DNA from: Microbotryomycetes sp. JL201
Lineage: Eukaryota; Basidiomycota; Microbotryomycetes
Assembly: GCA_033819885.1 (NCBI GenBank)
Contig: JAQYUZ010000014.1
Coordinates: forward strand, 62,001 to 126,000
Direction of reading: 5' to 3'
DNA: 64,000 bases
This document shows, piece after piece, positions 23,196 through 34,849 of this stretch. The notes below the pieces were generated by a model. The model made no database searches, was not told the origin of the DNA, and saw nothing but the letters and a program-made list of their open reading frames with translations. A program made the position numbers and the translations under genes. The stretch's first letter is position 1, and the number at the start of each line of letters is the position of its first letter.

Positions 23196-24953
23196 AAGTT
23201 GTCAGCGAGTGGATGACAGAAACATGCAATGACGTCGTTGAACCCGGGGCGAGGGTTTCATGTGCATTGGGCGAGTTGGGCTTGCAGTCGGTGGTACACG
23301 CAATGAAGCTTCTGTGTGCCTGTCCAGACTGCCAGTGCGGTGCTTGTCGGACCACGTGATCGGCTGGCGAGCTGACGCAACGCGCGCCTCGCAACCATGT
23401 GCACGGCCACCACTCTCGGGGGACAGTCGCACTGCAGATCTGCTGCACTCGAGCTGGTCTCAGAGCATCAGTTGTGTGAGCTTACTTTGGGGTCGTACTC
23501 GGGCATGATGGCAGTCGGGTGTGAGTTCAAGAGGCGAGCGAGCGAACGACCGATCTCAAAACCGCCTCGGCTTCATCATCAGAGTCCGGAAGGTGATCCA
23601 TGCACGGCCAAACTTTTCACTGTCTCAAAACATTCTCATCGTTGCAGCGTATCTCGAAATTGCGAACAAAGTGACCAAAAGAATGACATCGGCCAGCTCG
23701 CAGAAATGTGAGACACTAGACAGTGAAACGCGATGCATTGACTTATAGGCGCTCGTAATGAATGGAACGCGAAATGTTCCTGTGTCTTGACTGCTACTCC
23801 TGTGTCTTGACTGCTATGAAAGACAGAAAGGACAAAGGATTTCTACGAAACTGAAAAAGCCCGAATCCTCACAAGTCTTGCTTCGACCGTGAAGCACTGC
23901 TCGCCATTGTCACAGGCGTTCGAACGCCGCGAGCGCCATTGCCGCGTTCTACGGCCGCGTGTGGACATTTCGGCTGCGTGTCAGGCCTCGCTGGGTCTTG
24001 TCAATATGTATGACTGCAATTTGGAACGCACGGGAATGTAGACCAGTCGAATCTTCCATACTTTTTGGTCGAGCCTGCGAGGACTGTAGCCTGACAAGAG
24101 ATTGGACCGACGCCGAGACCGCATAAGTGAAAAGAGGTGAGGCCACACGATTGAGATGATGACGTGCGGCAAGCCAGAAAGACCTGATTGGAAAGCGTGG
24201 ATGACAAAATCACCAGCCTTTTCTTTTGATCCGAGGCACAACGGAGCAACACTCACCTGTACCGTGAGTTGCATGGCTTGGCTTGGCCGTTGCTGTTGTG
24301 GTCGGACAAGGTGGCGACTGAGAGAAAAGTGGTAAAGGCGTAAGCCGATGCAAAGTCGATGGTCAGAATACGGTGCAAGGCACAGCATCAAGTGACACAG
24401 GATCGTTTCACCTCGTGGCATTAATGGCATTTCGGAACAAGGCACAGAAGAAGGCGCAAAGTCTCTCAGATTGTCTCGGGCTGGATTCTCGAATATATTT
24501 TTGATCGTAGCTCGCCAAGGTCTTTTTACTTCACTCCACCACACTGCTATCGAAGTATCTGTACCGTGCTGAAGACTTGAAGCCTGAGTGGAGCGGGCAG
24601 CAAACCAATCTTCATCACATCTCGTCATCGACACCTTTTCACCACCACACTGTACTCGCTCGACGCGCGTACGCCTTGCGCATGGACCTCGTCCGTTCAC
24701 CCCGAGATGGTGCCGCACGAAGAGGCCACGGGCGCGCTCGACTTTGTTCAGAAAGCTCCTGCAGTCAACGGGTTACGCGGTCGCTCGGCCGACATGTGTG
24801 CTCACGCCACCTCGCCTCGCGCGGGTGGCGTGAGACGAAGGGCCCGCGCGTCACGGCACGATTGGCAATGCATCCGAGATGATGAGACCGTAGAATCATT
24901 GTTGCTTGACTGTGCACAGAGCTCACGCGGCGAGCGGCTGACATTGAATAAAG
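23196..24953. other. 1.76 kb with no supported gene
   Basis: Frames here lack family features and consistent splice structure. The longest is a 245-codon minus-strand frame (23981-24718), whose composition is Arg/Ser/Cys-rich like a chance ORF; part of it contains GTGAGT and CAG sites that could make a small spliced gene, but nothing recognisable results. A plus-strand frame from about 24706 (MVPHEEATGALDFVQKAPAV) and a short one at 24954-25069 (MRVLAYYNMNRNLHCIFDLS) look slightly more protein-like and might be exons of one small unrecognised gene. I cannot join them with confidence. Confidence 0.35.
23778..23817. repeat. Tandem duplication, 2 x 20 bp
   Basis: TCCTGTGTCTTGACTGCTA followed by C or T occurs twice head to tail, with one mismatch at the last base. 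It lies in the gene-poor stretch. The near-identity suggests a recent slippage or repair event. Confidence 0.9.
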
Positions 24954-25043
24954 ATGAGAGTGCTGGCGTATTACAACATGAACCGGAACCTGCACTGCAT
25001 CTTCGACCTATCGGCTGACGGCGAGGACCTGCGCTACCCAGAC

Positions 25044-25404
25044 TTATGCCTTGAAGCCGGGGAAGCATGACTCGAGCGTGCCACCTTTGTGCTTGTTGAC
25101 AGCGTGCTCAGTCAAACTACAAAAAATCTATGCGTCAGTCGACGCGGACCGTGATGTTACGTGCGTAACGAGCAAAAATCAAACTCACGCCGGCGCCTTT
25201 GTTGTTTGCAAAAACGTCTGCTTGCAGATGGCACACTGAATGTTGAGAGCAGCCGCGTTCTGATGAAGCGAGCTGAAGTCAGATTCGAGTACAACTCGGA
25301 TTGGCCTCCGAATGACTGACCGCTTTCAACTGCGAGCCTTGCGACTTGCCGCCTGCTGCGGCCTGTTTCTCCTTGCGCAAAGCAGCTTTGGCCCCGTTGC
25401 CCAT
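25044..25404 (-). CDS. Small zinc-finger protein, ZNF706/At2g23090 type (4F5 + C2H2)
   Basis: This is a 75-residue protein in three exons (25404-25321, 25259-25189, 25116-25044), totalling 228 nt including the stop. It begins MGNGAKAALRKEKQAAAGG, a basic 4F5/SERF-like N-terminus, followed by IQCAICKQTFLQTTKAPALT and EHAVNKHKGGTLESCFPGF. The single C-x2-C...H-x4-H zinc finger and the CFPGF ending are the hallmark of the ZNF706/At2g23090 family, found from plants to animals. Function is poorly known; human ZNF706 has been linked to pluripotency exit and RNA/protein aggregation. All splice sites are canonical and the frame is continuous. It diverges from SGF29 over 108 bp. Confidence 0.92.
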
Positions 25405-25512
25405 CTTGTTGGAATTGCGAGAGGTGCAGGCGTGTCCGCGTAGAGGCGCTGGCGCAGTAAAAAAAGATTCGACGCGGAACAAGCGCGGCTGGTTGGCTGT
25501 ACTGGCGCGCAG
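25405..25512. promoter_or_regulatory. Bidirectional promoter, ZNF706-like / SGF29
   Basis: The two start codons are 108 bp apart on opposite strands, leaving one shared promoter. No motif stands out by eye. Confidence 0.5.
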
Positions 25513-27073
25513 ATGTCTACGCCACGTGAGTATCGCCTCGTAAGTTCAACGAGTGTGTGCGAGGGCGGCGCCACCAAAGCGGATGAAAGTAAGGAAGAGC
25601 ACGTGCAGTTTGCTGCGGAATCTGCGAGAGCGTCGAATCGCTCACGGCACGCTCAGGCCCTGTCTGCCATCTACGCCCAAAAGGGGTTGCACATGTCGAG
25701 CTCCCGCAAAACGCGCCCAATTGAGCCAGCCGTATCCGGACCAGGTCGGTGCAAGGCTCGCGTAGCTCTCGTCTCGATCGCCTGCCTGTACACGATACAC
25801 TGACACCCGATGTGCGACAGACATCAACGCGCTGACGGCCCAAGTCAGGGCTCAACTAAAGCACTACATCTCGCACGCTGTGCTCGTCAACAATGCGCTC
25901 AAGGACGTCAACCAGATCCAAACCGAGCTCGACGTCGACCTTAAACCCATCAATCTCGTGAAAGGCAGACTAGACAGGGCGTATGACTTGGTTGGCACGC
26001 AGGCGTCAGAAGAACTGCAGTGAGGCGACGCCGCATTCCGGATCGACGAAATGTTCTCGCTCGAGCTGACAGATTTCATCGCCGTGTAGACGGATAGACA
26101 CGACAATCGAAGTGCTCGACTTGTTGCTGAAACATCCTGCGACGCTCGCTGCAACTCAGGCGCACGCGGCGCAGACACAGGCCGGTGGCGCATCCACACC
26201 AGGTCAGTCTATTTACGAGTAGCGCACCAAGAGCAACACTCATTGATAGATTTCATTTCATTATTCGAACAGGCGCAGCTGCCAAACGTGGACCATACAA
26301 AAAGCGCAAGACGGACACGGGTTCGCAAGCCGGCTCACCGGCAGCCTCCCGGGCTGGCTCGCCCAATTCTCTTGCCACCTCACCTGGCGCGTCGGGACCC
26401 CTCTCGGGTAAAGCATCCTCGACGTCCGGGAAATCAGGGCCGTCAGGCAAGATGGGCAAATCGACGGCCAAGAGCAGACGTGACGCCATCACGGCACAAT
26501 TGCCTCTCACTTCTGGCCGTCAAGTAGCTTTCAAGCAACCCGTCAAGGGCGGGGCTGCATCGGGACAAAAAGAAGAATGGATATTGGCTGTCATTGTCAA
26601 CAGCATCGACAAGAACAGGTAAGAGTCTCCCTAATCTTGTTTTGGTGGGGCAATCAAGTTCTGAAAGGCGGAAACTACTCGGCAGATACACGGTTCAGGA
26701 CATTGACTACGATCCGACGAGTCAAGCGCCAGATGGCGGCAAGTACAATACGACCCTCAAATCTATCATTCCTTTGCCCGACAAACGCATACCCAGTTCG
26801 TTTCCTGAATTCGACTTTCATCCGGGCACAAACGTCTTGGCACTGTATCCAGACACGACGTCGTTTTACCGAGCGGTGGTTCAGTCGGGTCCAGCACCGG
26901 CGACGGGTCAAGCAAAGGTGAGCTCGGATGCGATTCGTTAGTTCGTTGATCGAAAGCTAATTCGCGTGATGAATATTTAGAAAACAAAAGACAAGTATTA
27001 CAAGGTCAAGTTTGAGGACGATGACGACAATGTCCGAGAGATTGCTCAGGAGCTAGTCGTCGAAGTGCCTTAG
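25513..27073 (+). CDS. SGF29: SAGA-associated factor 29 (double Tudor, H3K4me reader)
   Basis: Sgf29 binds trimethylated H3K4 and guides the Gcn5 acetyltransferase module of SAGA. The start ATG at 25513 is followed within 13 nt by a GTGAGT donor, so exon 1 is very short. Middle exons give a helical N-terminal region (MSSSRKTRPIEPA, INALTAQVRAQLKHYISHAV, DLKPINLVKGRLDRAYDLV). After a Ser/Gly/Pro-rich linker, the tandem Tudor domain follows: GRQVAFKQPVKGG...EEWILAVIVNSIDKNRYTVQDIDYD, then SIIPLPD, NVLALYPDTTSFYRAVV, and YYKVKFEDDDDNVREIAQEL, ending VVEVP. The ALYPDTTSFYRA and KFEDDDD motifs are diagnostic. There are five or more introns. Confidence 0.93.
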
Positions 27074-27220
27074 CTTCTTGGTACAAAGATCAAAGAAAGA
27101 TGGATTTTGCAGAGTACTCTTTTACTTGTTTTGTTGTTACATGTACCAGTAGGCAACTCTTGTCATGAAATTGCGAAAACAAAAACTCGTCCAACAAATT
27201 GAAAGCCAAACCAGGAAACA

Positions 27221-30173
27221 CTAGACTTTTTTACCCGCCGCGGCGTCCTGCTTGAGCGGTGCGATCATATTCAACACGAGTCTGTCGCTCGAATGATCTC
27301 CATCGGCTTTGAATGATTCGCTTCTCCCTTCTTCTGTGACGCCATTCAACTTTGAGTCATAGTCGACAGTAAAGTAAGCGACCCTCATTCCTTGAAACCT
27401 GATCGCCTCCACTCCGTCTACCAAAGGTGGTGCTTCTGTACCATTCTCTTCTGCTTCCTTTTTCCTCTGTTCGACAACTTTTTTGACAGCGTCCAGAGAT
27501 TGTTCGACGACTTTCCAAATGCCAGTTTCAAGGAGCGCGCCTTTGACGACCGAAGCAGAGTTTGGATCAATATCTTTGATATAGTCGTCTCCCAATGATG
27601 CCGGATCGTCGCTCTTGAACAACCTCTTGAATATCCTGGCTTCGTCAATCCGAACGGGAGAGTTTGAGGCAGAGTGGTGGCCGACCCATTGGATCCAGCC
27701 TTTCGGCTTGATCGGCTTCCGAGATTCGTCGTTCTCGTAACGACAGACGATAGATGTGACTTTGCCCGTAGCCGAATCTTGCTCGTGGGAGACGTACGTG
27801 ATTGGGAAAGGCACATTCAGCAAACCGACAGTCGCTCCAGGACACAACCTGAAAAAGTCTTTGTCGGCTTCCGATCTAAAATCGTCGGCATCAATGTAGA
27901 CTATCTTTGTCAAAGGTACAACGTTCTTGCCAAGCGAAGGAACCTTTGGATGCAAAGGTTTTTCGACGGCGAGGTAGAAATCGTCGGGCAAGTTTTCGAT
28001 TGTGACCTTGATCGGGTTGAGGACCATCATCAAGCGTGGAGTCGTCATTTCGAGATTCTGACGAACTGTTTGCTCGAATCGAGACAGCTGAACGAGACTA
28101 GCGCTCGTCGAAACGCCGAGCTCTGACACGAACGTAATGATGGCTGATGGTGGCACACCACGCCGTTTGAGCGCGACGAGAGTGTACAAGCTGGAGGAGA
28201 TTTCGACGTCAGTCGCTTTACCCGGCTTCTAGAACGATGCGCGTACCGTGGGTCATCCCATCCTGAAACATGTCTCTCTTTGACAAGGCGCAAAAGCTTG
28301 CGTTTTGACGTGATTGTTCCTTCCAGCGACAGCCTGCCGTACTCGGACTGACGAGGTTTGTACACCTTCAAGGCATCACAGAGCCACTCGTAAGCTGTTC
28401 TTGCGTCAATGAATTCTGTCGTGCACAAGGAGTGTCTAGAGAACGGCCAGTCAACTCTCAGGAGCACGAATCTGCAATGAGTAGAGGAGAGACTGACGTG
28501 ATGTTCTCAAACGAATCGCACAAGCAGTGAGTAAAGTCGTACGTCGGGTAGATACACCACTCTGTTCCGGTACGGTGGTGAGGTTTGCTCAAAACTCGAT
28601 ACGCAATCATGTCCCACATTGTCGGGTTGCCCGACTTCATGTCTTGCTTCATTCTCAAAATCATCTCGCCGGGCTTGTACTTGCCCGCCTTCATGTCTGC
28701 GAATTCTTTGAGCGATTGCTCGACAGGCTTGTTACGGTCCTTGGATTCCCATCGTTCGCCGTGGTCCTTGCCCCCTCGTTGCGAGTGGATCTCTTCTGCC
28801 GTGTCGTTGGAGGTGTAGGCCAGCCCACTTTTGATCAACTCGCACGCCAAGTCGTACAACTCTTGGAAATGGTCACTCGAATGCGTTATCTTGTAAGGCT
28901 CGTAGCCGAGCCAGCGGACGACCTCTAGGATCTTGTCAAAGTAGATCTGCTCTTCGGCCTCCGGGTTCGTGTCATCGTACCGTAGGTAGCAGTGGCCCTT
29001 GTGATACTTTGCGAATCCAAAATTCACGGCGATGGCTTTCGAGTGACCAATCTGGTGCCAAGGAATGTATCGGCGGCGAACTGCTTGAACCCGGTTGTGT
29101 TCGTACTCACGTGAAGAAAACCGTTGGGCTCTGGCGGGAACCGCGTAAACACCTTGCCACCGGTTGCTCGCAGGTGCTCTGTCATGCGCTCAGGATAGAC
29201 CTGAGGGTTTCCGCCAGGTTTGTGCAGCTTTGACAGCCAGCCGTATGCGAACATGTCGTCCGAGGACTGGGCAGCACCACCGATGACGACCTTTTCCGGC
29301 TTTGTAGCTTCCGCCTGTCAGCAAAATGGTCATCAGCAAACAATCAAATGCAGTGCACCGTTGACCGAGGAAACGAACCTTCTTGGCCTTGTCTGCTGCC
29401 TTTGCTTTTGCTGCCGCCGCTTTCGGGTCTGGCTTTGGTCCGAACATATCGGTATAGACTTGTTCGATTGCCTGTTTGAGGTCAAGCATGCCGACCCATC
29501 GCAAGTCGTCTCTGGATGATTTGGCTTCTGCCGTAGCCCTGCCAATGCCGGCCCATTCCTTTTCGCCCAGTTCTTGCTTGTTTGTGGCTACAAAGTCTCG
29601 GACGCGTTCGAGGACCTGTTCAGCCGTTGCGGTAAAGCCTGTGAGATTGCTAGCCCTTTGAGTCTGTGTTTCTCGTTTGTCTTGACACCTGTGCGCGTGC
29701 TCACCGACTCCGCAAGCTCTGTTAAAGCTGTCCTCGTCGACCGGCAGCTGAGGGTTGGCCGATAGGTACTTGATGGCGGCTGTTTGCGGTCAAGTCCGAG
29801 CGACGATGGCGGATGATAAGCGTACAAGTGTGTCTGTCAGCATGACGAATCGTGGGAGCGCAGTCGGAGCGCAAGAGATTGACTTGCCCGCGACTTGATC
29901 TGGCGACTTGAGCTTGTCGGCGAGCACGCTGTCGACAATGTGACGCTGCAGGGCGTCTGGCTCGAGGTCGTGTCCGTCTTTGGCGAGCTGGACAATGAGC
30001 TGGGCCTGCTTTGAGCTCGGCTGGCGCGAGTCGAGCGCGTTGATGGAAAACACTCGCTCGACTTTGGACGCGTGCTTGGCTCTGGCTGTCTCTAGGGCGA
30101 TTGTCGGCGTGAGGCCGCACTTTTCAAAGTACTGAGCAAGCTGTTCGACCTCGGGCGTGAGCTTTGGCGGCAT
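27221..30173 (-). CDS. GLN4: Glutaminyl-tRNA synthetase, cytosolic
   Basis: GlnRS charges tRNA-Gln with glutamine. The start [20 protein letters not shown] opens the N-terminal YqeY-like appended domain seen in eukaryotic GlnRS, followed by a Lys/Ala-rich linker ([18 protein letters not shown]). The class I catalytic core has [11 protein letters not shown] then [14 protein letters not shown], so the HIGH motif is formed across an intron (29111-29052). [40 protein letters not shown] and the KMSKS equivalent [10 protein letters not shown] follow. The C-terminal anticodon-binding beta-barrels include [20 protein letters not shown] and [15 protein letters not shown]. It ends DAAAGKKV. At least six introns. 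It converges on SGF29 with 147 bp between stops. Confidence 0.96.
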
Positions 30174-30256
30174 CGCGGGTGTGTGGGCCGAGGTCGAAAG
30201 CGCGCCGCTCGGGCCTTCGCATCCGTCGCCCACACGCTGTGCGAGGCAGCGTTCGC
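30174..30256. promoter_or_regulatory. Very short divergent promoter, GlnRS / Mmc1-like
   Basis: The start codons are only 83 bp apart on opposite strands, the shortest divergent gap in the window. A tRNA synthetase and a mitochondrial protein sharing one promoter would fit growth-linked co-regulation, which is inference. Confidence 0.5.
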
Positions 30257-32426
30257 ATGGCACGGCGCTTGCTCGGCTCGCGCGTGCTGTCACGATGCAC
30301 ATGCACGCACGTGCAGCATCGCCCGAGCGCGCGCCCGCACTCGACCGCCTCAGCCGCGACCGTCGAGCTCGTTGTTGACGCCGACAGCGACCTCACGCAG
30401 GCAGACGTTCCCGCGCCGACCACGTCAGACCTCATCAAAGACTTGCAAACACTGCTCGCGAGGTATCCGCTCCTCGAGCACTCGCCATGGCTGCACAGGC
30501 TCGACACGGCCGCAGCCAGGCTCCGCTCGAGCTCTGCTACGCCAGCAACAATAGCCATCATCGGAGACAGGCACAGCGGCGTCCGCGAGCTCGTCACGGC
30601 CGCACTGGATGATCCGCTTGCGACAGACGGCGATACTTCAGTCAAACTCGCATCCCGCAGGCTCGACTCGGGCGCACCTGAAGCCATCTCTATCACGTCA
30701 GTATTCTCTGTGCAGTCAGCCCGACATCAAGCTCAGACTTGGCGTCCTTGATGTCGCTCCTTGGCAGGTTCGGCACTCGACCAAATCCGAACCCCCAACA
30801 GATCACAGTCGATGCAGCATGGTTGCGTAACAACAACGTCGAGGTCGTCGAGATTGTGCACGGTGGTGAGCCTCATAAAGCTTGTCGTAAGCTTTGCGGG
30901 TCGCTCACACAGGCGCGACTCCAGACGTGCCGCCACAGTCCTCATCAATCGACACGTTGTTCGCGTCTGACGCGGTCGTCCTCTTGTTGGCGGACTCGAG
31001 AGGATACTCGTCTGCCGCCGCACAAGCCTTGCTCGCAGAATTCGCTTCAAAGCCTGGCTTCATCATCGCCGCCAACTCGCCTCTCGAGCCGACGACTCCG
31101 AGCCTGTCATCCGTGAAGGCTCAGCTCGAACGATTCGGTCTTTCACAAAATACATTGCCCGAAATTGTATCCGTCTCGACTTGTAGGGCCATGAATGCGC
31201 TGGAAGCTTTGGCTCCGACGGAAGCCTCCCACAAGCCCTCATACGAACGCTTCTCGCAGGGCTTCATCACCTCGGGCGTACCTCAGCTAATGGAGAAGCT
31301 GGCACAGATTGCACATCTGCGCAACGCGCCTGCGAGCGAGTCACAAGTGCCGTCGCAATCGCGGCTGACTGCTGCACGGCACGTCCTCCGGAGAGGGATC
31401 GAAGCAGCTGCTTTGGAAGGTGGAAAGATTGCAGGGACTCTGCATCAGGCGTCTTCGGACGTTGCTGGCCTCGCGTTTGTCGCGGCAGAGTCTGGCGCGG
31501 CCGTCGCCACTGCCCTTGGAGTTCGAGACGGCTTGCTCAGAGTTCCAGAAGAAGAGCTCCGTGAGGCTGTCAGCGCCTTGTCTGAAGTCTTGACAGGTCG
31601 ATTGACCTGGTTCAAATTGCCCTGGCGTGTTGACGATATTGTGCCCGAGATAGCTGCTGTCGCATCGTCAACATACTTGACTTCCTACGAGACGTTGCTC
31701 GCCTACTCGACAGGTCGATTGACTTCACTTGCAACGACCTTGTCATCTAGAACGACCGAACTCGTCTCGACTTCCGCGTTCAGCGCAGACGGCAACGGCG
31801 TCTCGCCTCTTGCCTCCTTGTACTCGCCAGTGCTACTCAACAGACTCGCTCAAGCGTCGTTTGACTCGTTGGATATTCCATCGACTGCATTGTCATCGGC
31901 AGTCGTCAACAGGAGAAATCAAATCACCGCACCTGGTGGCCCTGCTGAAACTCTTCAACGACGAGCTCAAAAAGCCATAATGTCGAGCGCAACATTGTCG
32001 ACAGCGAGCGTTGGATTGGGCATGGGATTACAAATCATGCAAGTTGCAGAAGTGGCTACGAATGTGGGAGTCGGATTGTTTGGAACGACGTTGGCGGCAT
32101 GGTTGTTGCAGCATCGTTGGATCAAAGCCAAGGACCGGTTTTTGGTCGATGTTGAGAAACGAGTGACGGGAGGCTTAGAAGAGGACCTTGGCGTGAGTCC
32201 CTTTAACCGTTCTCTGCATGCCCGGAGCTTAAACTTATTTGGGATACTGTTGACGCCACTCGTTGACGCGCAGGTCGCTACAAAACGCTTGCTGGAACGT
32301 GCCACGTACAAAGCTAGAACGGCGGTAGCTCTCAGTGAACAAGTACTGAGGAGGAAACAAGCCGATTTTGACAAGTTTAGACGAATGTTGACCGAGCTGA
32401 ACGATAGGGTCAAGCAATTGCCCTAA
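30257..32426 (+). CDS. Mmc1-like mitochondrial dynamin-related protein
   Basis: The N-terminus MARRLLGSRVLSRCTCTHV is Arg/Ser-rich with no acidic residue for about 40 positions, like a mitochondrial presequence. Then LLARYPLLEHSPWLHRLDTA leads to ATIAIIGDRHSGVRELVTAA, which looks like a degenerate P-loop lacking the Gly-Lys-Ser/Thr. The G-domain-like part continues FASDAVVLLLADSRGYSS and PGFIIAANSPLE. A long helical section follows, with a hydrophobic stretch GMGLQIMQVAEVATNVGVGL and FGTTLAAWLLQHRWIKAKDR, and ends in a basic coiled coil (RRKQADFDKFRRMLTELNDR). This matches my memory of fungal Mmc1, a matrix dynamin-like protein. An intron is clear at 32193-32273, and two or three more lie near 30700-30920. 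Confidence 0.65.
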
Positions 32427-32644
32427 TAAAATTCCAACAATAGACAAATATTCGTGTGGCAAAGTCGCGCCGTGTTGTAACAAAACCTTGAAACAGGTGA
32501 CCCCTTGAGCAGAAGTTGAACGGAAAACTTGTGCGCATTGATGTGCACCAACACAAACAAGGATGCATGTAACCTAGATTGCAAGAGAAAGTAACAACAT
32601 CATACACGAGGAACAACGCAACGTTGCTAATGGTTCTGTGTCCC

Positions 32645-34486
32645 CTACCGACCGAAGTATTTAACTTCGAGTGTTCGGAAGATGAAAAAAGTGACAAACA
32701 TAAAGACGAAGCTGAATTCAAACCCGAGGTCGCCACCGTAAGGACGAGTGACCATTAGAGCGATAGGCGAAGTCCAATACACGGTGGCCATTGACGCTGC
32801 TGCACCTCCGGCTGCACAGCAAAACGCCAATGCGCAAGCTATTCCGGGAGGCAAAGCTTTCCAATCGTTGAAATCATCAGGATTGACTTTGCCCAAAGGT
32901 CCACCTCTTCTCCTGAACCAACCGAATTCGAGCAACAAGAGCGCAAACAGGATTGCCGTATAGTACGACAGCAACGCAGCGAAATTAGCCACGATTTCTG
33001 AGAAATGTTCTCGACCAGCAATGGCCGCGACGACGTAAATGATTGTGACGATCAAGACAAAGACGACGCGCGGAACTTTGAGCAGGATCGGGTGCAGCGA
33101 TTGAAGCGAAAGAGCGCCACTGTATGTATTCGGAATGTTGGCTGCGATTGTAGAGAATGCAAGAAGGACGAGCAGAATGTCTCCGAATTGCTTGGCTGGT
33201 TCGAGGACGGCGCCGAGGATACCGCCCAAACCGTCGGCCTCCCGAGCTGCGACATACTTGGGGTCGGTGATCGACCACAACGCGGCGCCAGAAATATTGA
33301 TGAAGCAGATGGGAATAAAGGTGCCCAACCACGTCGCCAGGAACACCTTGGTACGAGACGTATCGGCGGGCGCATAAGTGTTGTAATCTGCCGCGATCGA
33401 CGTCCAAGCTGAGGCGATCGAGAAGCAGATGCCCGCAAAAGACAAGACTCCGCCAATGAGTGCCGATCCGGTATCTTGCTCGGCTGCGCCTGCATTGACA
33501 TCGTACTTGCCTCGCGATCCCAAACCGAGGATAATCACGTAAATGACGAGGCAGACTGCCCAGCAGTAGCGTTCAAAATAGTGCGCCCAGCGAAGACCGA
33601 AAATACAAATGACAAAGACGACAGCCTGGACGAAACGGGCGAGAGTCAGACAAGAAAGCAACGCCAGTGGAACAAGCGCCCGAGCTGACCGAGATGATGA
33701 TGATGCCTGCAACAAGACTGAGACTATGGTTCACTGCACGAAGCACCTGTGCACCGGCGATGGCAGTCGTCACACCGTCTAAGACGGGGAGCCCTGGATT
33801 AGTTTTCTGATCGCAACGTGTCTACCGCCCAGTTCTCGGACGCACAACTAATCTGAATCAGAGCGTTGATGAGGCCAAGAACCATGGTGAATGGTCCTGC
33901 AGCAAACCTCGTCAAGGCGAGCGTGCGCAATCCGGTCGGCGGCCCGAGTGTGGCAACGTAAGCAGAACACAAACAACCAAGCGCAGTCATCGGGATGATC
34001 ACGGCAACCGAAGTCTTGAACGTCAGAGTATAGAATTGAATGCCGAGACTTCCGTTGACGAGTGATGAGACGGACATGTTGACGGACAGCCAGAACAACA
34101 GTTGTTTCCATGGCGAATCCTAGTTGACATGACCAGTCCATGTGAGTATGCATGCTCACGCGTAAAGGGAGCAACGTTTGGAGAGCGAAGCATGCCGTGG
34201 GCGGCATGCGTGGCGACAGGTGTCTCGGGAGATTTTAGGGGCCCAAGCTCACAGTAGTTCGGCGTTGCGATTCTGGGACCCTGTCCAGGCCTCTCGCTTC
34301 AGCGCCAATGCTTTCGAGCCATTTCGTCAATTTGGCAAAAGGTCCGGAGGCCGACGCGATGCCGACAGTTGTGGTCGCGCGTGGGTCCTTTGAGGCCTCA
34401 GACTCAGTAGACGCACTGCCCGTCTCGAGCGCCTTGTCATCTCTGATGCTTTTGTCTACGCTCTCAACGTCTTGAGAGAGTGACAT
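32645..34486 (-). CDS. Purine-cytosine permease (NCS1 family, Fcy2-like)
   Basis: NCS1 permeases import cytosine, adenine, guanine or hypoxanthine by proton symport across the plasma membrane. The start MSLSQDVESVDKSIRDDKAL gives a charged N-tail, then SGPFAKLTKWLESIGAEARG, matching Fcy2-type proteins. About 12 helices follow. Family motifs include SFAGICFSIASAWTSIAADY, YNTYAPADTSRTKVFLATW, NIPNTYSGALSLQSLHPILL and VVFVLIVTIIYVVAAIAGRE. It ends FFIFRTLEVKYFGR, which matches the usual Fcy2 end. Three or four introns are in the 5' half. A longer in-frame start at 34579 is possible. It lies downstream of Exo70 in the same orientation. Confidence 0.92.
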
Positions 34487-34849
34487 GGTGGAAAATGTAG
34501 CTGTGCTCGACCAGTCACCACGCCACTTGGGGTGCACAGGCGGGAGAAAACTGGATCGCCCGGCGTTGCGAGCGCTCAATTTTCCATTCGGCGCACGCGC
34601 TCAGGAGCTAAGATTAGCATATTGCACCCTCACACGACAGCGGGGCGCCGACACACGATAAGAGCTGCAAAGGACTAAAGCTTCACAAGTCGCAGCGCTC
34701 TGGCGCCTCAACTTTCTGCAGAGACCAATGCTGGACGCTCCGACATTGCCGCGGATGGCCGCGCCCACAAGTCACGTGACGTGGTTCTGGTGAGACGTCA
34801 CTGCAGATACAACAATGCGGATGATAAAGATACATATGTATAGAGACTG
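34487..34849. promoter_or_regulatory. Upstream region of the purine permease
   Basis: This 363 bp gap between the Exo70 stop and the permease start holds a perfect palindromic TCACGTGA at 34772-34779. I see no coding frame with support. Confidence 0.4.

Noticed and set aside
23981-24718. 245-codon minus-strand frame
   Set aside because: No recognisable domain and chance-like composition; kept only as a note in the gene-poor region.
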